In this document: piece by piece, positions 1-7,664 of the stretch
Numbering within the stretch: the first letter of the stretch is position 1
How the letters are laid out: every line of letters starts with the position of its first letter
Assembly: GCA_030619685.1 (NCBI GenBank)
Contig: JAUXAX010000028.1
Coordinates: 1 to 22,979 of the forward strand
Reading direction: 5' to 3'
DNA from: Dehalococcoidia bacterium
Lineage (GTDB): Bacteria > Chloroflexota > Dehalococcoidia > SZUA-161
Length of the DNA stretch: 22,979 nucleotides
Notes under the pieces: generated by a model
Database searches by the model: none
What the model was told of the DNA's origin: nothing
Seen by the model: the letters and a program-made list of their open reading frames with translations, nothing else
Translations under genes and position numbers: made by a program

Positions 1-29
1 TGAAGAGGAGCACCCCCTGTTTTTTACCC

Positions 30-42
30 AATCAGGGTGTCG
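30..42 (+). repeat. 13-bp att-core repeat AATCAGGGTGTCG
   Basis: An exact copy of 22767-22779, the part of the tRNA-Lys fragment from the anticodon loop into the variable loop. Across the circle junction it lies about 100 bp downstream of that copy. It is preceded by T-rich sequence that can form a poor anticodon-arm-like stem (CCCTG/CAGGG). It may be an accessory recombinase site or a remnant of an older att site. Confidence 0.6.
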
Positions 43-64
43 CTGTAGATACGAAACACGGACT

Positions 65-91
65 CCCTGACCCTTGATTAGGGTGTCACGG
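65..91 (+). repeat. Degenerate tRNA anticodon-arm-like att repeat
   Basis: The arms CCTGA and TTAGG can pair around the seven-base loop CCCTTGA, followed by GGTGTCACGG. This resembles the anticodon arm and variable loop of the tRNA-Lys fragment at 22757-22806. It differs at several positions and has C where tRNAs have the invariant U33, so it is not a functional tRNA. It is the third member of an att-like series beside the recombinase gene. Confidence 0.4.
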
Positions 92-100
92 ATCCGAGTG

Positions 101-1591
101 TCACGCAAAATATCGCGGCCTCGAATCCCATCGGGGTCGCACCTTCCCGAAATCTTGTGACAATCTCCTCTGCATTTCTTCAAAGTTCAAGTCGAAGAAG
201 GGTTTTAGCTCAGGTTGAGGCTTGACCGCGATTACTTCTTTATCCTTTATCCAGACCTCCTGAAACAAACAACAGGCAATCCTATTTCTTTGCTCCTGGT
301 TAGCATTGTGCCAAGCGTCAGCTACATTTGCTAGAAACACTGCCAGTTTATCAAGGCTTCCATCATGTTCCATAAGCGGGGTCAGTTGGGCCAATTCACT
401 CCGTATAGCATCACGTTCATTTAGATATTCTTCTCTCCCTATGTCTCCCCAACTGTATAACTCCTTCAGCCTCTCCAATCTTGTTTCAAGCCTCGCACGT
501 CGATCGTCCAAATCATCGTACGCAGCTTGCAGCTTCCGATGAGCTTCAAGAATCTTCTCTTGGTAGTCTTCAGGAATATGGAAATTCCCTAGATATTCCT
601 CCAACTGGTTTTCATAGATATCCAAGTACATCGATTTCTGAGGACACTCCCAACCCTTGGTCCGAGTATAGCAAGTCATTCGCTTTCTGCCGTTGACCAC
701 TTCTGCTATATTCATGCGCCCCCTGCAATAGGCACAGTGTGCCAATCCGGTCAAAGAGGAAGTCGACCTACCTCTCGGGACCGACTTCTGCGCTTTCCTG
801 TTTCGCTCACTTGCTTTCTGCGCTAGATTCCAAAGTTCTTCGCTAATGAAGGGACTATGCTTGCCCTTAACCCAACCCCCATTTCCATCCGGCAGTTCGC
901 CTATGTAAAAGCGGTTCTTGAGTATACCTGCCACAGTATCCTTGCTGAAAGGGCGGGTGCCTTGATTACCTGTGGAACGGTAACCAGAGGCATTGAGTGA
1001 CTGTGCTATCTCACGATAGGTCTTACCGTTTGTGGCAAGCTCAAAGGCCATATTAAGCCCAGGGTAGGTATCCGGATAAGGTACTGGAATTCCATCCTCT
1101 CCCTTAATCGCTCCAAACGGCAATAGTCCACAGTATAAACCTTGAGCTTTGCGCTCTGCCCACCCTTTCTTGGTTTCCTGACTCAGATTGTCTGAATAAA
1201 GCTCCGCCAATCCACCCTGCATGACGAGCATGAACTTGCCAGTGGGAGTGGAATAATCTATCTGGTTCTCAATCGATACAAAACCTACGCCAGCCTTGCC
1301 TAGTTTCTCAAAGTATTCAAGCGTTATTCGCAGTTTTCGAGAAAATCGGTCAATCTTATGCACAACGAGTACATCATATTTGCCAGTGAGTGCGTCATCC
1401 ATCGCCTGCTTGAATACAGGACGCTTTCGGAGATCATCAGTATGCGCAGATTTCCCAGCCTCAATGTACTCATGGTGTGGCGTCCATCCTCTTGCCTGGC
1501 ATAGCGTGTGAAATGCCCTTCTCTGGGCATCAATGCTATATCCCTCTGTTTGTTCCTCTGTGCTCACTCTTGCGTAAAGTACTGCCTTCAT
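101..1591 (-). CDS. Large serine recombinase (site-specific integrase)
   Basis: A 496-residue serine recombinase. The N-terminal resolvase domain (about 1-145) has the nucleophile motif YARVSTEEQ with Ser10, and the DRFSR segment near residue 81. A recombinase domain follows (about 160-265), then a Cys-pair zinc ribbon (C286, C289, C307, C316), a coiled coil (about 340-400) and a C-terminal tail. Enzymes of this family cut both DNA partners through a 5'-phosphoserine and integrate or excise circular DNA between attP and attB. The gene follows the HTH gene with an ATGA overlap, so the two are probably co-transcribed. The last residues, RWDSRPRYFA, come from DNA resembling the complement of a tRNA T arm, so the 3' end seems to run into att sequence. 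Function is confident; the target site is inferred. Confidence 0.96.
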   Translation of the reverse strand: MKAVLYARVSTEEQTEGYSIDAQRRAFHTLCQARGWTPHHEYIEAGKSAHTDDLRKRPVFKQAMDDALTGKYDVLVVHKIDRFSRKLRITLEYFEKLGKAGVGFVSIENQIDYSTPTGKFMLVMQGGLAELYSDNLSQETKKGWAERKAQGLYCGLLPFGAIKGEDGIPVPYPDTYPGLNMAFELATNGKTYREIAQSLNASGYRSTGNQGTRPFSKDTVAGILKNRFYIGELPDGNGGWVKGKHSPFISEELWNLAQKASERNRKAQKSVPRGRSTSSLTGLAHCAYCRGRMNIAEVVNGRKRMTCYTRTKGWECPQKSMYLDIYENQLEEYLGNFHIPEDYQEKILEAHRKLQAAYDDLDDRRARLETRLERLKELYSWGDIGREEYLNERDAIRSELAQLTPLMEHDGSLDKLAVFLANVADAWHNANQEQRNRIACCLFQEVWIKDKEVIAVKPQPELKPFFDLNFEEMQRRLSQDFGKVRPRWDSRPRYFA

Positions 1592-1794
1592 GCCTCCCTC
1601 CTTCTTGTGTACCTGCGCTTTCTTCGTGGTCTGCCACGCCGCCCCTGGTATGTCTTTGCCATTTCCTCAACGAATGACCGCTGTACCAACCATCTGCGCG
1701 CTAACATCTGGGCAGGCATTCGTCCCTCGCGCGCCAGCCTGCTCACTGTATCAATGTGAATGCCGAGAGTTAGCGCTGCCTCTGAGCTGCTCAT
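1588..1794 (-). CDS. HTH/AT-hook protein, putative excisionase or directionality factor
   Basis: A protein of 68 residues from ATG at 1794. It has a MerR/excisionase-type helix-turn-helix (SSSEAALTLGIHIDTVSRLA) followed by a wing, then a very basic tail, RRGRPRRKRR, whose GRP core matches an AT-hook. The frame is open back to an ATG at 1869, but that ATG abuts a near-consensus -10 box at 1861-1866 and could not be in the transcript. GTG at 1818 is another possible start. A GGAGG lies about 16 bases before the chosen ATG, which is a weak fit. The stop overlaps the recombinase start by 4 bp. Small HTH genes upstream of serine integrases often control excision direction or integrase expression; the role here is inferred. 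Confidence 0.75.
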   Translation of the reverse strand: MSSSEAALTLGIHIDTVSRLAREGRMPAQMLARRWLVQRSFVEEMAKTYQGRRGRPRRKRRYTRRREA

Positions 1795-1860
1795 GTACTT
1801 TTCAGATAAATCCTCCACTGCCTCGGCCCTTAGTATATATTTAATATCGTTATAGCGACT

Positions 1861-1888
1861 ATTATACATAAAAAAGAGACAATGTCAA
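1861..1888 (-). promoter_or_regulatory. Sigma70-type promoter of the HTH-recombinase operon
   Basis: On the minus strand a perfect TTGACA (1883-1888) is followed after 16 bp by a perfect TATAAT (1861-1866). Transcription would begin near 1854, downstream of the first ATG of the HTH frame, which decides against that start. Confidence 0.8.
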
Positions 1889-2046
1889 TCCACCATGCTC
1901 CAAAAGGGGGGGGCTAGGCACTGAGTTCTTGATGGAACGCCACACGGATCGCTCGAAAAGGACTTGTATATTGTGAGGTGGGCTAATAATAGAGCGGGGT
2001 TGGGGTAGCTGTTCACGAAATGCCCCTACAATCGATCCTCTGTAAC

Positions 2047-3867
2047 CTATGTGGTGTGGCGGGCTTTGAGTCGCTCCGCCTGGGTGAGCAATTTCTTGCG
2101 CAGCCTGAGGCTCTTGGGTGTCACCTCGACCAGTTCATCATCTTTGATAAAGTCCAGTGCCTGCTCCAGGCTCAGCTTCACGGCTGGGGTCAGCTTTATG
2201 GCGATGTCTGCGGTTGAGGAACGGACATTGGTTCGCTTCTTCTCCTTGCAGACGTTGACGGCCGTGTCTTGGGCGCGAGAGTTCAAACCCACTATCATGC
2301 CTTCATAGACATGTGTCCCCGGCTCGATAAAGGTTATGCCTCGTCCCTGAGCGTGGTTCAAGCCATACGTCACCGCTACGCCGTTTGCAGCCGCCACCAG
2401 AGCTCCGTCGCGGTCGGGCGTAATCTCGCCATACCATGGCTCGTAGCCCAGTATGAGGGTGTTCATCACTGCTTCGCCTCTGGTGGCAGTGATGAAAGCA
2501 CTGGTGAACCCGATGATCCCGCGTGTGGGGATGCGAAACTCCATGCGCACATTGCCTTGTCCATCGTTATGCATATTGGTGAGCTGGGCTTGCCGCTTGC
2601 TGAGAATCTCCATCAGGAACCCTATGTTGTCCTCTCTAGTGTCGATGGTCAGCCCTTCCACAGGCTCCTGGAGTTTGCCATCCAATACTCTAGTGATGGC
2701 CTCTGGCTTGGAGACCTGGAATTCGTAGCCATCGCGGCGCATAGTCTCAATCAAGATAGCCAGATGTAGCTCACCTCTACCTGCAATCAGGAAGACATCG
2801 GCACTGTCCGTATCGTCTGCCTGTAAGGCGACATTGGTTTCTAGCTCGCGGTGAAGCCTCTCCCTCAATTGGCGGGAGGTGCAAAAACGCCCCTCTAGCC
2901 CGGCAAATGGGGATGTGTTCACCCCGAGCGTCATCTTCACCGTGGGCTCGCTTATCTCTATGCCTGGCAGGACCTCAGGTCGCTCCCAGCTGGCAACGGT
3001 TACACCGATGCTGGCCTTCTTAAGGCCGGTGATTGCGACGATATCACCCGCCTTGGCCTCTTCTACCTGCAGACGGTTAAGACCCAGATATGTGAATACC
3101 TGGCCAACCTCGTACTCTGTGATATTGTTATCTCTATCTATGACTACCACTCTATCATGCGGTGCCACCTTACCCCGGTAGATCCTGCAAATGGCGATCT
3201 TGCCTCTGTAGCTGTCGTAATTAAGGCTGCATACCAGCATCTGAAGAGGTCCTTCCTCGATCAGGGGAGGCGGCACCTGCTGGAGGATGCATTCGAAGAG
3301 AGGCACCAAGTCTTTTCCCTCAGCGCCCGGCTCAGTCACGGCAATGCCGTCCTTGGCGCTGGCATAGAGCACAGGGAAATCAAGCTGGTCGGCGCTAGTT
3401 GCCAACTCCAAGAAGAGGTCCTGAGTTTCCCTGACCACCTCGTCTATACGGGAGTTACTCCTGTCTGTTTTGTTGATGACTACAATGGGTTTTAGGCCTT
3501 TGGCCAGAGCTTGGCGAAGCACGAATTTGGTCTGGGGCATGGGCCCTTCCATAGAATCCACCAAAAGCAGGCAGCCATCAGCCATCTTCACTACCCTCTC
3601 CACCTCTCCGCTGAAATCGGCATGCCCTGGTGTGTCTATTATGTTGATTTTGGTGCCCCGGTAGATCACTGCAGTGTTCTTGGCCAAGATGGTGATGCCT
3701 TTTTCACGCTCCAGGGCATTGCTATCCATGATGAACTGACCTACCTGCTGGTTGTCGCGGAAGATCTTGCTTTGCTTGAGCATTGCATCTACCAAGCTAG
3801 TCTTTCCGTGGTCAACATGGGCAACAATAACTATGTTTCTAATATTGTCACGGTGCAGCTGTCCCAA
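2047..3867 (-). CDS. typA: Ribosome-associated GTPase TypA/BipA
   Basis: A translational GTPase of the EF-G/LepA class that binds the 70S ribosome and helps 50S assembly, notably at low temperature in studied bacteria. Counting from the longest frame, motifs are G1 AHVDHGKTS (19-27), the switch region EREKGITI, G3 DTPGH (81-85) and G4 NKTD (135-138). A beta-barrel domain, EF-G-like domains and the TypA-specific C-terminus (TADIAIKLTPAVKLSLEQAL) follow. Total length of about 606-609 residues is normal. The frame opens at GTG 3876, but the Shine-Dalgarno GAGGTGAT (3872-3879) overlaps that codon and is well spaced for TTG at 3865-3867, so I chose TTG. The gene stands alone, with about 230 bp to the helicase upstream. 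It could be a second copy beside a chromosomal typA. Confidence 0.95.
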   Translation of the reverse strand: MGQLHRDNIRNIVIVAHVDHGKTSLVDAMLKQSKIFRDNQQVGQFIMDSNALEREKGITILAKNTAVIYRGTKINIIDTPGHADFSGEVERVVKMADGCLLLVDSMEGPMPQTKFVLRQALAKGLKPIVVINKTDRSNSRIDEVVRETQDLFLELATSADQLDFPVLYASAKDGIAVTEPGAEGKDLVPLFECILQQVPPPLIEEGPLQMLVCSLNYDSYRGKIAICRIYRGKVAPHDRVVVIDRDNNITEYEVGQVFTYLGLNRLQVEEAKAGDIVAITGLKKASIGVTVASWERPEVLPGIEISEPTVKMTLGVNTSPFAGLEGRFCTSRQLRERLHRELETNVALQADDTDSADVFLIAGRGELHLAILIETMRRDGYEFQVSKPEAITRVLDGKLQEPVEGLTIDTREDNIGFLMEILSKRQAQLTNMHNDGQGNVRMEFRIPTRGIIGFTSAFITATRGEAVMNTLILGYEPWYGEITPDRDGALVAAANGVAVTYGLNHAQGRGITFIEPGTHVYEGMIVGLNSRAQDTAVNVCKEKKRTNVRSSTADIAIKLTPAVKLSLEQALDFIKDDELVEVTPKSLRLRKKLLTQAERLKARHTT

Positions 3868-4103
3868 CCTTATCACCTCTCAGCCCTGGCACTACCCTCT
3901 GTTCTGTCTCGAATGAGGGATTATCTTCTGGTCACTTTACCTTACTTGGAAGCAAGCCCTGCTTTTTCATCCATCAATAGACACCGAAGGCAGCTAAAAC
4001 CCCCTACCGCGTAAAAGATTTGCAAAATTAGCAAAAATCGAAAGGACAAGCCATTGGACACGGGAATTGATTGCATTTCATTCCACCTACCCTACGCCTT
4101 GCC

Positions 4104-5636
4104 TTACCTGTTGCTCCGACGACGCCTTGGCCGTGAGTCTCGCTGTCGTGACTGCGATAAATCGCCCGCCGTGGGGGGTGGCACTGGAGTGAGCAATGCA
4201 TCGTCTGGATACACACAGCGCAGTGCCTCTCCCAGGTATTTCTCAATAGCTGGGATCTGGAAAGACTCATCCTCGGTGGCGAAGCCGACCGAGGCTCCGG
4301 TGGCACCGGCCCGGCCAGTGCGGCCGATGCGATGGACGTAGTCCTCCGCGTCCATCGGCAGGTTGTAGTTGACCACGTGGCTAATGTCGTCAATGTGAAT
4401 ACCGCGCCCGGCCACATCTGTGGCTACCATAACCCTTATGTTGCCCGAACGGAAATCCTCAAGCGTCCTTATTCGCTTCTTTTGAGCGATATCGCCGGAG
4501 AGTACGGCGCAACTAATGCCATGAGCCCTGAGCCGATCTGCCAGTCTGCGAGTCTGATCCCGGCGGTTGCAGAAAACAAGAACCCGCTTGAGGTTCTGCT
4601 GAGTGATCATGTTGTATAGGATGGTGTACCTTTCCCTGGTCCTGACAAGGTACAACACCTGGTCGACGGTATCGACGGCTACTTGCTCGGGGTCGATCTC
4701 AACTGTAACGGGATTGCGCGTCCACTGCGAGGCAAGCCGGGTCACCTGGGATGTGAGCGTGGCACCGAAAAGCATAGTCTGCCGCTGCGCCTTGGGCGGG
4801 GTACTATGTATAATCTGCCGTATGTCGGGTATGAAGCCCATATTGAGCATCTCGTCAGCTTCGTCGATAACTAGTATCTCGACTTTGCCCAGGTGTACGT
4901 CACCCTGTCGCTTGAAATCCAGCAGCCGTCCGGGGGTGGCCACAACGATATCAACCACCTTCTCTGCCAGCATCTGCTTCTGTTTCTGGTAGTCCATCCC
5001 GCCGAACACGGCAATAACCTTGCATCGACAGTATTTCCCCAGTAGACTCGCATCCTTATTGACCTGCAGAGCCAGTTCGCGTGTGGGAACCATGATCAGA
5101 GCACGGGGCGTACCGGGTTGGCGTTTCTCGCTTGACGGCCTGCATATCAAGTGTGTGAGAATGGTGATCAAGAAGGCGGCGGTCTTGCCGGTACCAGTCT
5201 GTGCCTTGCCTGTGACATCCATGCCTGCAAGGGCCTTTGGCAGTGTCGCGGCCTGGATGGGGGTGCAGTATTCAAACCCAAGATCATAGATCCCATGCAT
5301 GATCTCGATCGGCAGGTCCAGGTCATGGAAGCGTGTCTTCCCTTTGGCTGGCGCTACGTGAAACTCCGATGGATCCCATGTGGTCTCGGGCATGATCTTA
5401 GCCCCCTCTTTGGGGGATGACGAAGTAGGTCTGTTTTCGGGGGCTGGCCGTCTGCGACTTTGACTCCGTTGGTAATCCCAGGGTTTAGAGGTGAGGCGTC
5501 CGGCTTGCGCTTTGGGCTCTCCTGGCTTCCCCAGGTCCGCTTCTTTGTCCGGCTGTCTTGGAGAGGATGTTGAATCCTGCTCATCCCCGCTGTTGGACAA
5601 CTTGTCCCGGTCTGTCTTGACGATATTGCGCAGCAA
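4104..5636 (-). CDS. DEAD-box ATP-dependent RNA helicase, RhlB-like
   Basis: A 510-residue helicase that would unwind RNA in decay, ribosome assembly or cold growth. All core motifs are present: Q motif GFEYCTPIQ (120-128), Walker A AQTGTGKT (145-152), PTRELALQ (184-191), TPGRLLD, DEAD (258-261), VATDVAGRG and HRIGRTGR (435-442). Motif III reads GAT (291-293) where almost all DEAD-box proteins have SAT. The sequence around TPIQAATLPKALAGMDVTGKAQ is RhlB-like. The first 80 or so residues are polar and disordered, and the C-terminal tail is Arg-rich, both typical RNA-binding extensions. The start is TTG at 5636 with AAAGGA upstream and a TATAAT at 5655-5660 just before. An internal ATG at 5393 would give a shorter form without the N-terminal extension. 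Confidence 0.95.
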   Translation of the reverse strand: MLRNIVKTDRDKLSNSGDEQDSTSSPRQPDKEADLGKPGEPKAQAGRLTSKPWDYQRSQSRRRPAPENRPTSSSPKEGAKIMPETTWDPSEFHVAPAKGKTRFHDLDLPIEIMHGIYDLGFEYCTPIQAATLPKALAGMDVTGKAQTGTGKTAAFLITILTHLICRPSSEKRQPGTPRALIMVPTRELALQVNKDASLLGKYCRCKVIAVFGGMDYQKQKQMLAEKVVDIVVATPGRLLDFKRQGDVHLGKVEILVIDEADEMLNMGFIPDIRQIIHSTPPKAQRQTMLFGATLTSQVTRLASQWTRNPVTVEIDPEQVAVDTVDQVLYLVRTRERYTILYNMITQQNLKRVLVFCNRRDQTRRLADRLRAHGISCAVLSGDIAQKKRIRTLEDFRSGNIRVMVATDVAGRGIHIDDISHVVNYNLPMDAEDYVHRIGRTGRAGATGASVGFATEDESFQIPAIEKYLGEALRCVYPDDALLTPVPPPTAGDLSQSRQRDSRPRRRRSNR

Positions 5637-5908
5637 TGTCTTCTGTTCCTTTCAATTATACGTCGATTACTATGTGAGTACTATACCCAAATCATCAGAT
5701 TTGAGAACCGGAGCATAATACGCGCGCTCTTTGCGGTCGGGCGCAGTGAGCTGTTATGACCTGCTCCCAGAAATCGGTCCAGATAAAATGCCTCTTTTTT
5801 CATGCTTCAGAAGCCCGTGAAGAAAGGAGACATTTCCCCATGGGATTTTTACTCGGGCTAGGCGCCCTGCTAGAAGCTCCAACCTTTTGGCTGTGGTGCC
5901 TTGGCAAC

Positions 5909-6256
5909 TCAAAACGGTCGCCGTCTGCCCCCGCCTGACCAGCCACCTCTACCGCCATGCCCCGGCCTACTGCCTCCACCGCCACCATAGGATCTATTGT
6001 CCCTTCTGCCTTCACGGGGAGGGCGTGCCTCACTGATATCCAGCGTGCGCCCTGCCAACTCCTTCATGTTGAGACCTTCGATGGCCGCTTGAGCTTCTCC
6101 CTTGTCTGGCATCTCCACGAAGCCAAAGCCTCTGGATACGCCGCTGTCCCTGTCCGTGATGATCCTGACTGCTGCAACTTGCCCAAATGGTTCAAAGGCT
6201 CGTCGCAACTCTTCTTCAGTGACTTCACGCGCTAGATTCGCTACATGGATATTCAA
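5909..6256 (-). CDS. RRM RNA-binding protein with Gly/Arg-rich tail
   Basis: A single RNA-recognition motif protein of 115 residues. RNP2 is IHVANL at the very N-terminus and RNP1 is RGFGFVEM, followed by a Gly/Arg-rich C-terminal tail of about 35 residues. Bacterial proteins of this build act as RNA chaperones and are often cold-induced, notably in cyanobacteria. The frame opens at TTG 6286, but TTG at 6254-6256 has AGAAGGGAG four bases upstream and gives the family-typical start MNIHVANL, so I chose it. A five-base-pair hairpin (6271-6285) lies in the proposed leader. The gene sits between a DEAD-box helicase and two zinc-ribbon proteins on the same strand, consistent with an RNA-metabolism group. 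Confidence 0.9.
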   Translation of the reverse strand: MNIHVANLAREVTEEELRRAFEPFGQVAAVRIITDRDSGVSRGFGFVEMPDKGEAQAAIEGLNMKELAGRTLDISEARPPREGRRDNRSYGGGGGSRPGHGGRGGWSGGGRRRPF

Positions 6257-6288
6257 ATTGCTCCCTTCTGTGGGCAAAAAGCCCAATT

Positions 6289-6315
6289 AGTATATCAGTG
6301 GAGATGAAACGTCAG
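6289..6315 (-). promoter_or_regulatory. Candidate promoter of the RRM gene
   Basis: Minus-strand TATACT (6289-6294) is preceded after 15 bp by CTGACG (6310-6315), a moderate -35. The leader would then begin near 6282 and exclude the TTG at 6286. The spacer is short, so this is tentative. Confidence 0.35.
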
Positions 6316-6518
6316 CTTTTGGTGCCCTGAACACTAGGTGGCACCTTACTAGACCTATTGCACCAAGCCTTTTGGACGCTCACGGCGCTCCACGAACCGG
6401 AAAACTGCTTACTCGCTCCGCACTTCCTACAAACCCCCAAATTCCTCTGATCTATTAACCAGTGATGAATACACTGCTTGCAATCGTCATCATGAACTGT
6501 CTCGCACTCATTCCCCAT
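6312..6518 (-). CDS. Small Cys/His zinc-binding protein of unknown function
   Basis: A protein of 68 residues whose N-terminal half carries four metal-ligand-like cysteines: CKQC followed by HHW (13-20) and CRKCG (30-34), then K-x-F. From memory this HHW...GVC..CG..K.F pattern recurs in short proteins of Chloroflexota, with no assigned function. Residues 42-68 look unrelated and low in information. ATG at 6516-6518 has AAGGGGGG seven bases upstream, a good Shine-Dalgarno. It lies 55 bp upstream of the chosen RRM start. It could be a DNA- or RNA-binding regulator, but nothing in the sequence shows that. Confidence 0.6.
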   Translation of the reverse strand: MGNECETVHDDDCKQCIHHWLIDQRNLGVCRKCGASKQFSGSWSAVSVQKAWCNRSSKVPPSVQGTKS

Positions 6519-6764
6519 CTCAAACCCCCCTTAAATAAAATGGAAAAACTGCTGCAAACGACTGCGATCGGTTATCTGTCAAATAAACCCAAGATCACTT
6601 TAGGGCTAAGCGCGTAAAAGTGGTAAAAGCGCAGAAAATGTTGCGATGCACACTGCATGATTGGCAACAAAGAGGAATCGGGCACCATTCCCACCTGCCT
6701 ATCATCCTCATCGTGGTTCCGCGCGGCAGTGCTCTGCCAACGCTCTGGCTCACTGCTCAGTTGT

Positions 6765-7064
6765 CTATCGCCTTGGAGGGGTGTAGCAGTCAGAGCAGTA
6801 CACAGGTCGCCCGTTGCGGGGCTCGAACGGTACTTCGCAGTCTTTGCCGCACGAGGCGCAGACGGCCGGATGCATTTCCCTCTGCCGGTAGCCTCCGCCA
6901 CCGTACCCACCAAAGCGCTGTTGTTTTCTGGCTGCTCGGCAGTCAGGACAACGCCCTGGCTCATTGGTGAAGCCCTTGGAAGCGAAGAACTCCTGCTCGC
7001 CAGCGCCAAAGGTGAAACTCATGCCGCAATCCGAGCAAGTGAGGCTTTTGTCCGTGTAGCTCAT
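6765..7064 (-). CDS. Double zinc-ribbon protein (zf-trcl plus CxxC domain)
   Basis: A protein of 99 residues with two zinc ribbons. The first has C10/C13 and C39/C42 with the family signature EQ-FF-SKGF-N-P-RCPDCR of the probable zinc-ribbon domain. The second has C69/C72 and C90/C93 in CASCGKDCEVPF...RPVYCSDC. A Gly-rich linker with RFGGYGGGG joins them. Such proteins are frequent in environmental bacteria and are thought to bind nucleic acid; no activity is established. ATG at 7062-7064 has a perfect AAAGGAGG. A consensus-like promoter lies about 110 bp upstream, so the leader is long, and it contains an inverted repeat that would pair the start codon. Confidence 0.85.
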   Translation of the reverse strand: MSYTDKSLTCSDCGMSFTFGAGEQEFFASKGFTNEPGRCPDCRAARKQQRFGGYGGGGYRQREMHPAVCASCGKDCEVPFEPRNGRPVYCSDCYTPPRR

Positions 7065-7111
7065 GGATGACCTCCTTTTTTTACTACCTGATTAGGGTTT
7101 GATCATCCATG
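7062..7111 (-). promoter_or_regulatory. Inverted repeat pairing the zinc-ribbon start codon
   Basis: In the mRNA the nine bases from 7111 to 7103 (CATGGATGA) are the exact complement of 7070-7062 (TCATCCATG), and the latter contain the ATG start codon. The 32-base loop holds the Shine-Dalgarno AAAGGAGG. Folding would hide the start codon, suggesting translational control, for example by temperature or an RNA-binding protein. This is inferred from pairing alone. Confidence 0.5.
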
Positions 7112-7178
7112 GCCTGGGGAATGCCTGGGAAATAGAACAGGTCGGGGAATAGCAAACTTATAACAGGTTTCTAAAACC

Positions 7179-7206
7179 ATGATACCACTCGATCAGAATT
7201 TGTCAA
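7179..7206 (-). promoter_or_regulatory. Sigma70-type promoter of the double zinc-ribbon gene
   Basis: Minus-strand TTGACA (7201-7206) and TATCAT (7179-7184) are separated by 16 bp. Transcription would start near 7172, giving a leader of about 108 bases before the start codon at 7064. Confidence 0.7.
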
Positions 7207-7664
7207 TCTCACCGGCTCTCCACAAAGCAGCGGTTCTAGTGCAGTGTAGCTTTGCGAAAAAGGTTCCTTTTTCGTGCCTGCGGCTCCACAGCTACCAGAT
7301 TCCAGTGAAAAAGGTCCGCCCGTTACGCTTGCCGCCGAAGCTCCGGGGGCTTATCTTTCTCCGGACGGATAGCGCCCCTTTCTCATCCCACCGCTCCGAA
7401 TACAAGCCGTCTCGGAACACTCCAGAATTAGCCTCTTTCCCAATACTTGGTGCGGTATCCGCCTTTTGGAACAGTATCGTGTAGTCAGCGAACCCAAGGC
7501 TTAGAGGCAGGGTGGTCAAAAGGCGTGGGTGTGTTTGTCAAAAGTTAACGAATGTGAGCCGTCCACTGAGGGAGCTGGTCGAGGCGCTCGGCTGATGAAG
7601 CCCCGGTGGGCAAAGCAGCACGGAGAGGCTTTTGCAAGGGGTTTCAGTCGCCCAGCAAGATTGC
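7207..7664. other. Non-coding stretch with a perfect hairpin at 7255-7274
   Basis: I see no convincing gene here. The arms CGAAAAAGG (7255-7263) and CCTTTTTCG (7266-7274) form a tight stem whose right arm is T-rich, possibly a weak terminator or a mobile-element remnant. An open frame at 7292-7519 on the minus strand, ending in RSFGGKRNGRTFFTGIW, has no recognisable domain or ribosome site and could be decayed coding sequence. Confidence 0.4.

Larger units (their letters stand above)
1..141. repeat. Left copy of 141-bp exact terminal repeat
   Basis: These 141 bases recur exactly at the right end (22839-22979). The copy covers the att-like region and the last 41 bases of the recombinase gene. 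An exact overlap of 141 bp is the usual mark of a circular contig from a k=141 assembly graph, so it is probably one locus seen twice. A true direct terminal repeat is the alternative, but no phage genes support it. Confidence 0.95.

Noticed and set aside
1984..2035. GGGG...CCCC pairing after typA as a terminator
   Set aside because: The stem is only four base pairs with a long loop and no T tail; TGCCCCTACA may be half of a decayed palindrome.
5840..5938. Plus-strand 32-codon hydrophobic frame with AAGGAG upstream
   Set aside because: It overlaps the end of the RRM gene, the spacing is long, and no known family fits.
6818..6832. tRNA T-arm-like GGGGCTCGAACGG
   Set aside because: It encodes the conserved VPFEPRNGRP segment of the zinc-ribbon protein; no tRNA fold surrounds it.
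6572..7070. Long frames on both strands over the zinc-ribbon gene
   Set aside because: The 99-residue frame has eight zinc-ligand cysteines in family spacing and a perfect ribosome site; the others show no pattern.
7292..7519. Minus-strand frame of 75 codons
   Set aside because: No Shine-Dalgarno or domain; perhaps decayed coding sequence, noted only under the non-coding stretch.
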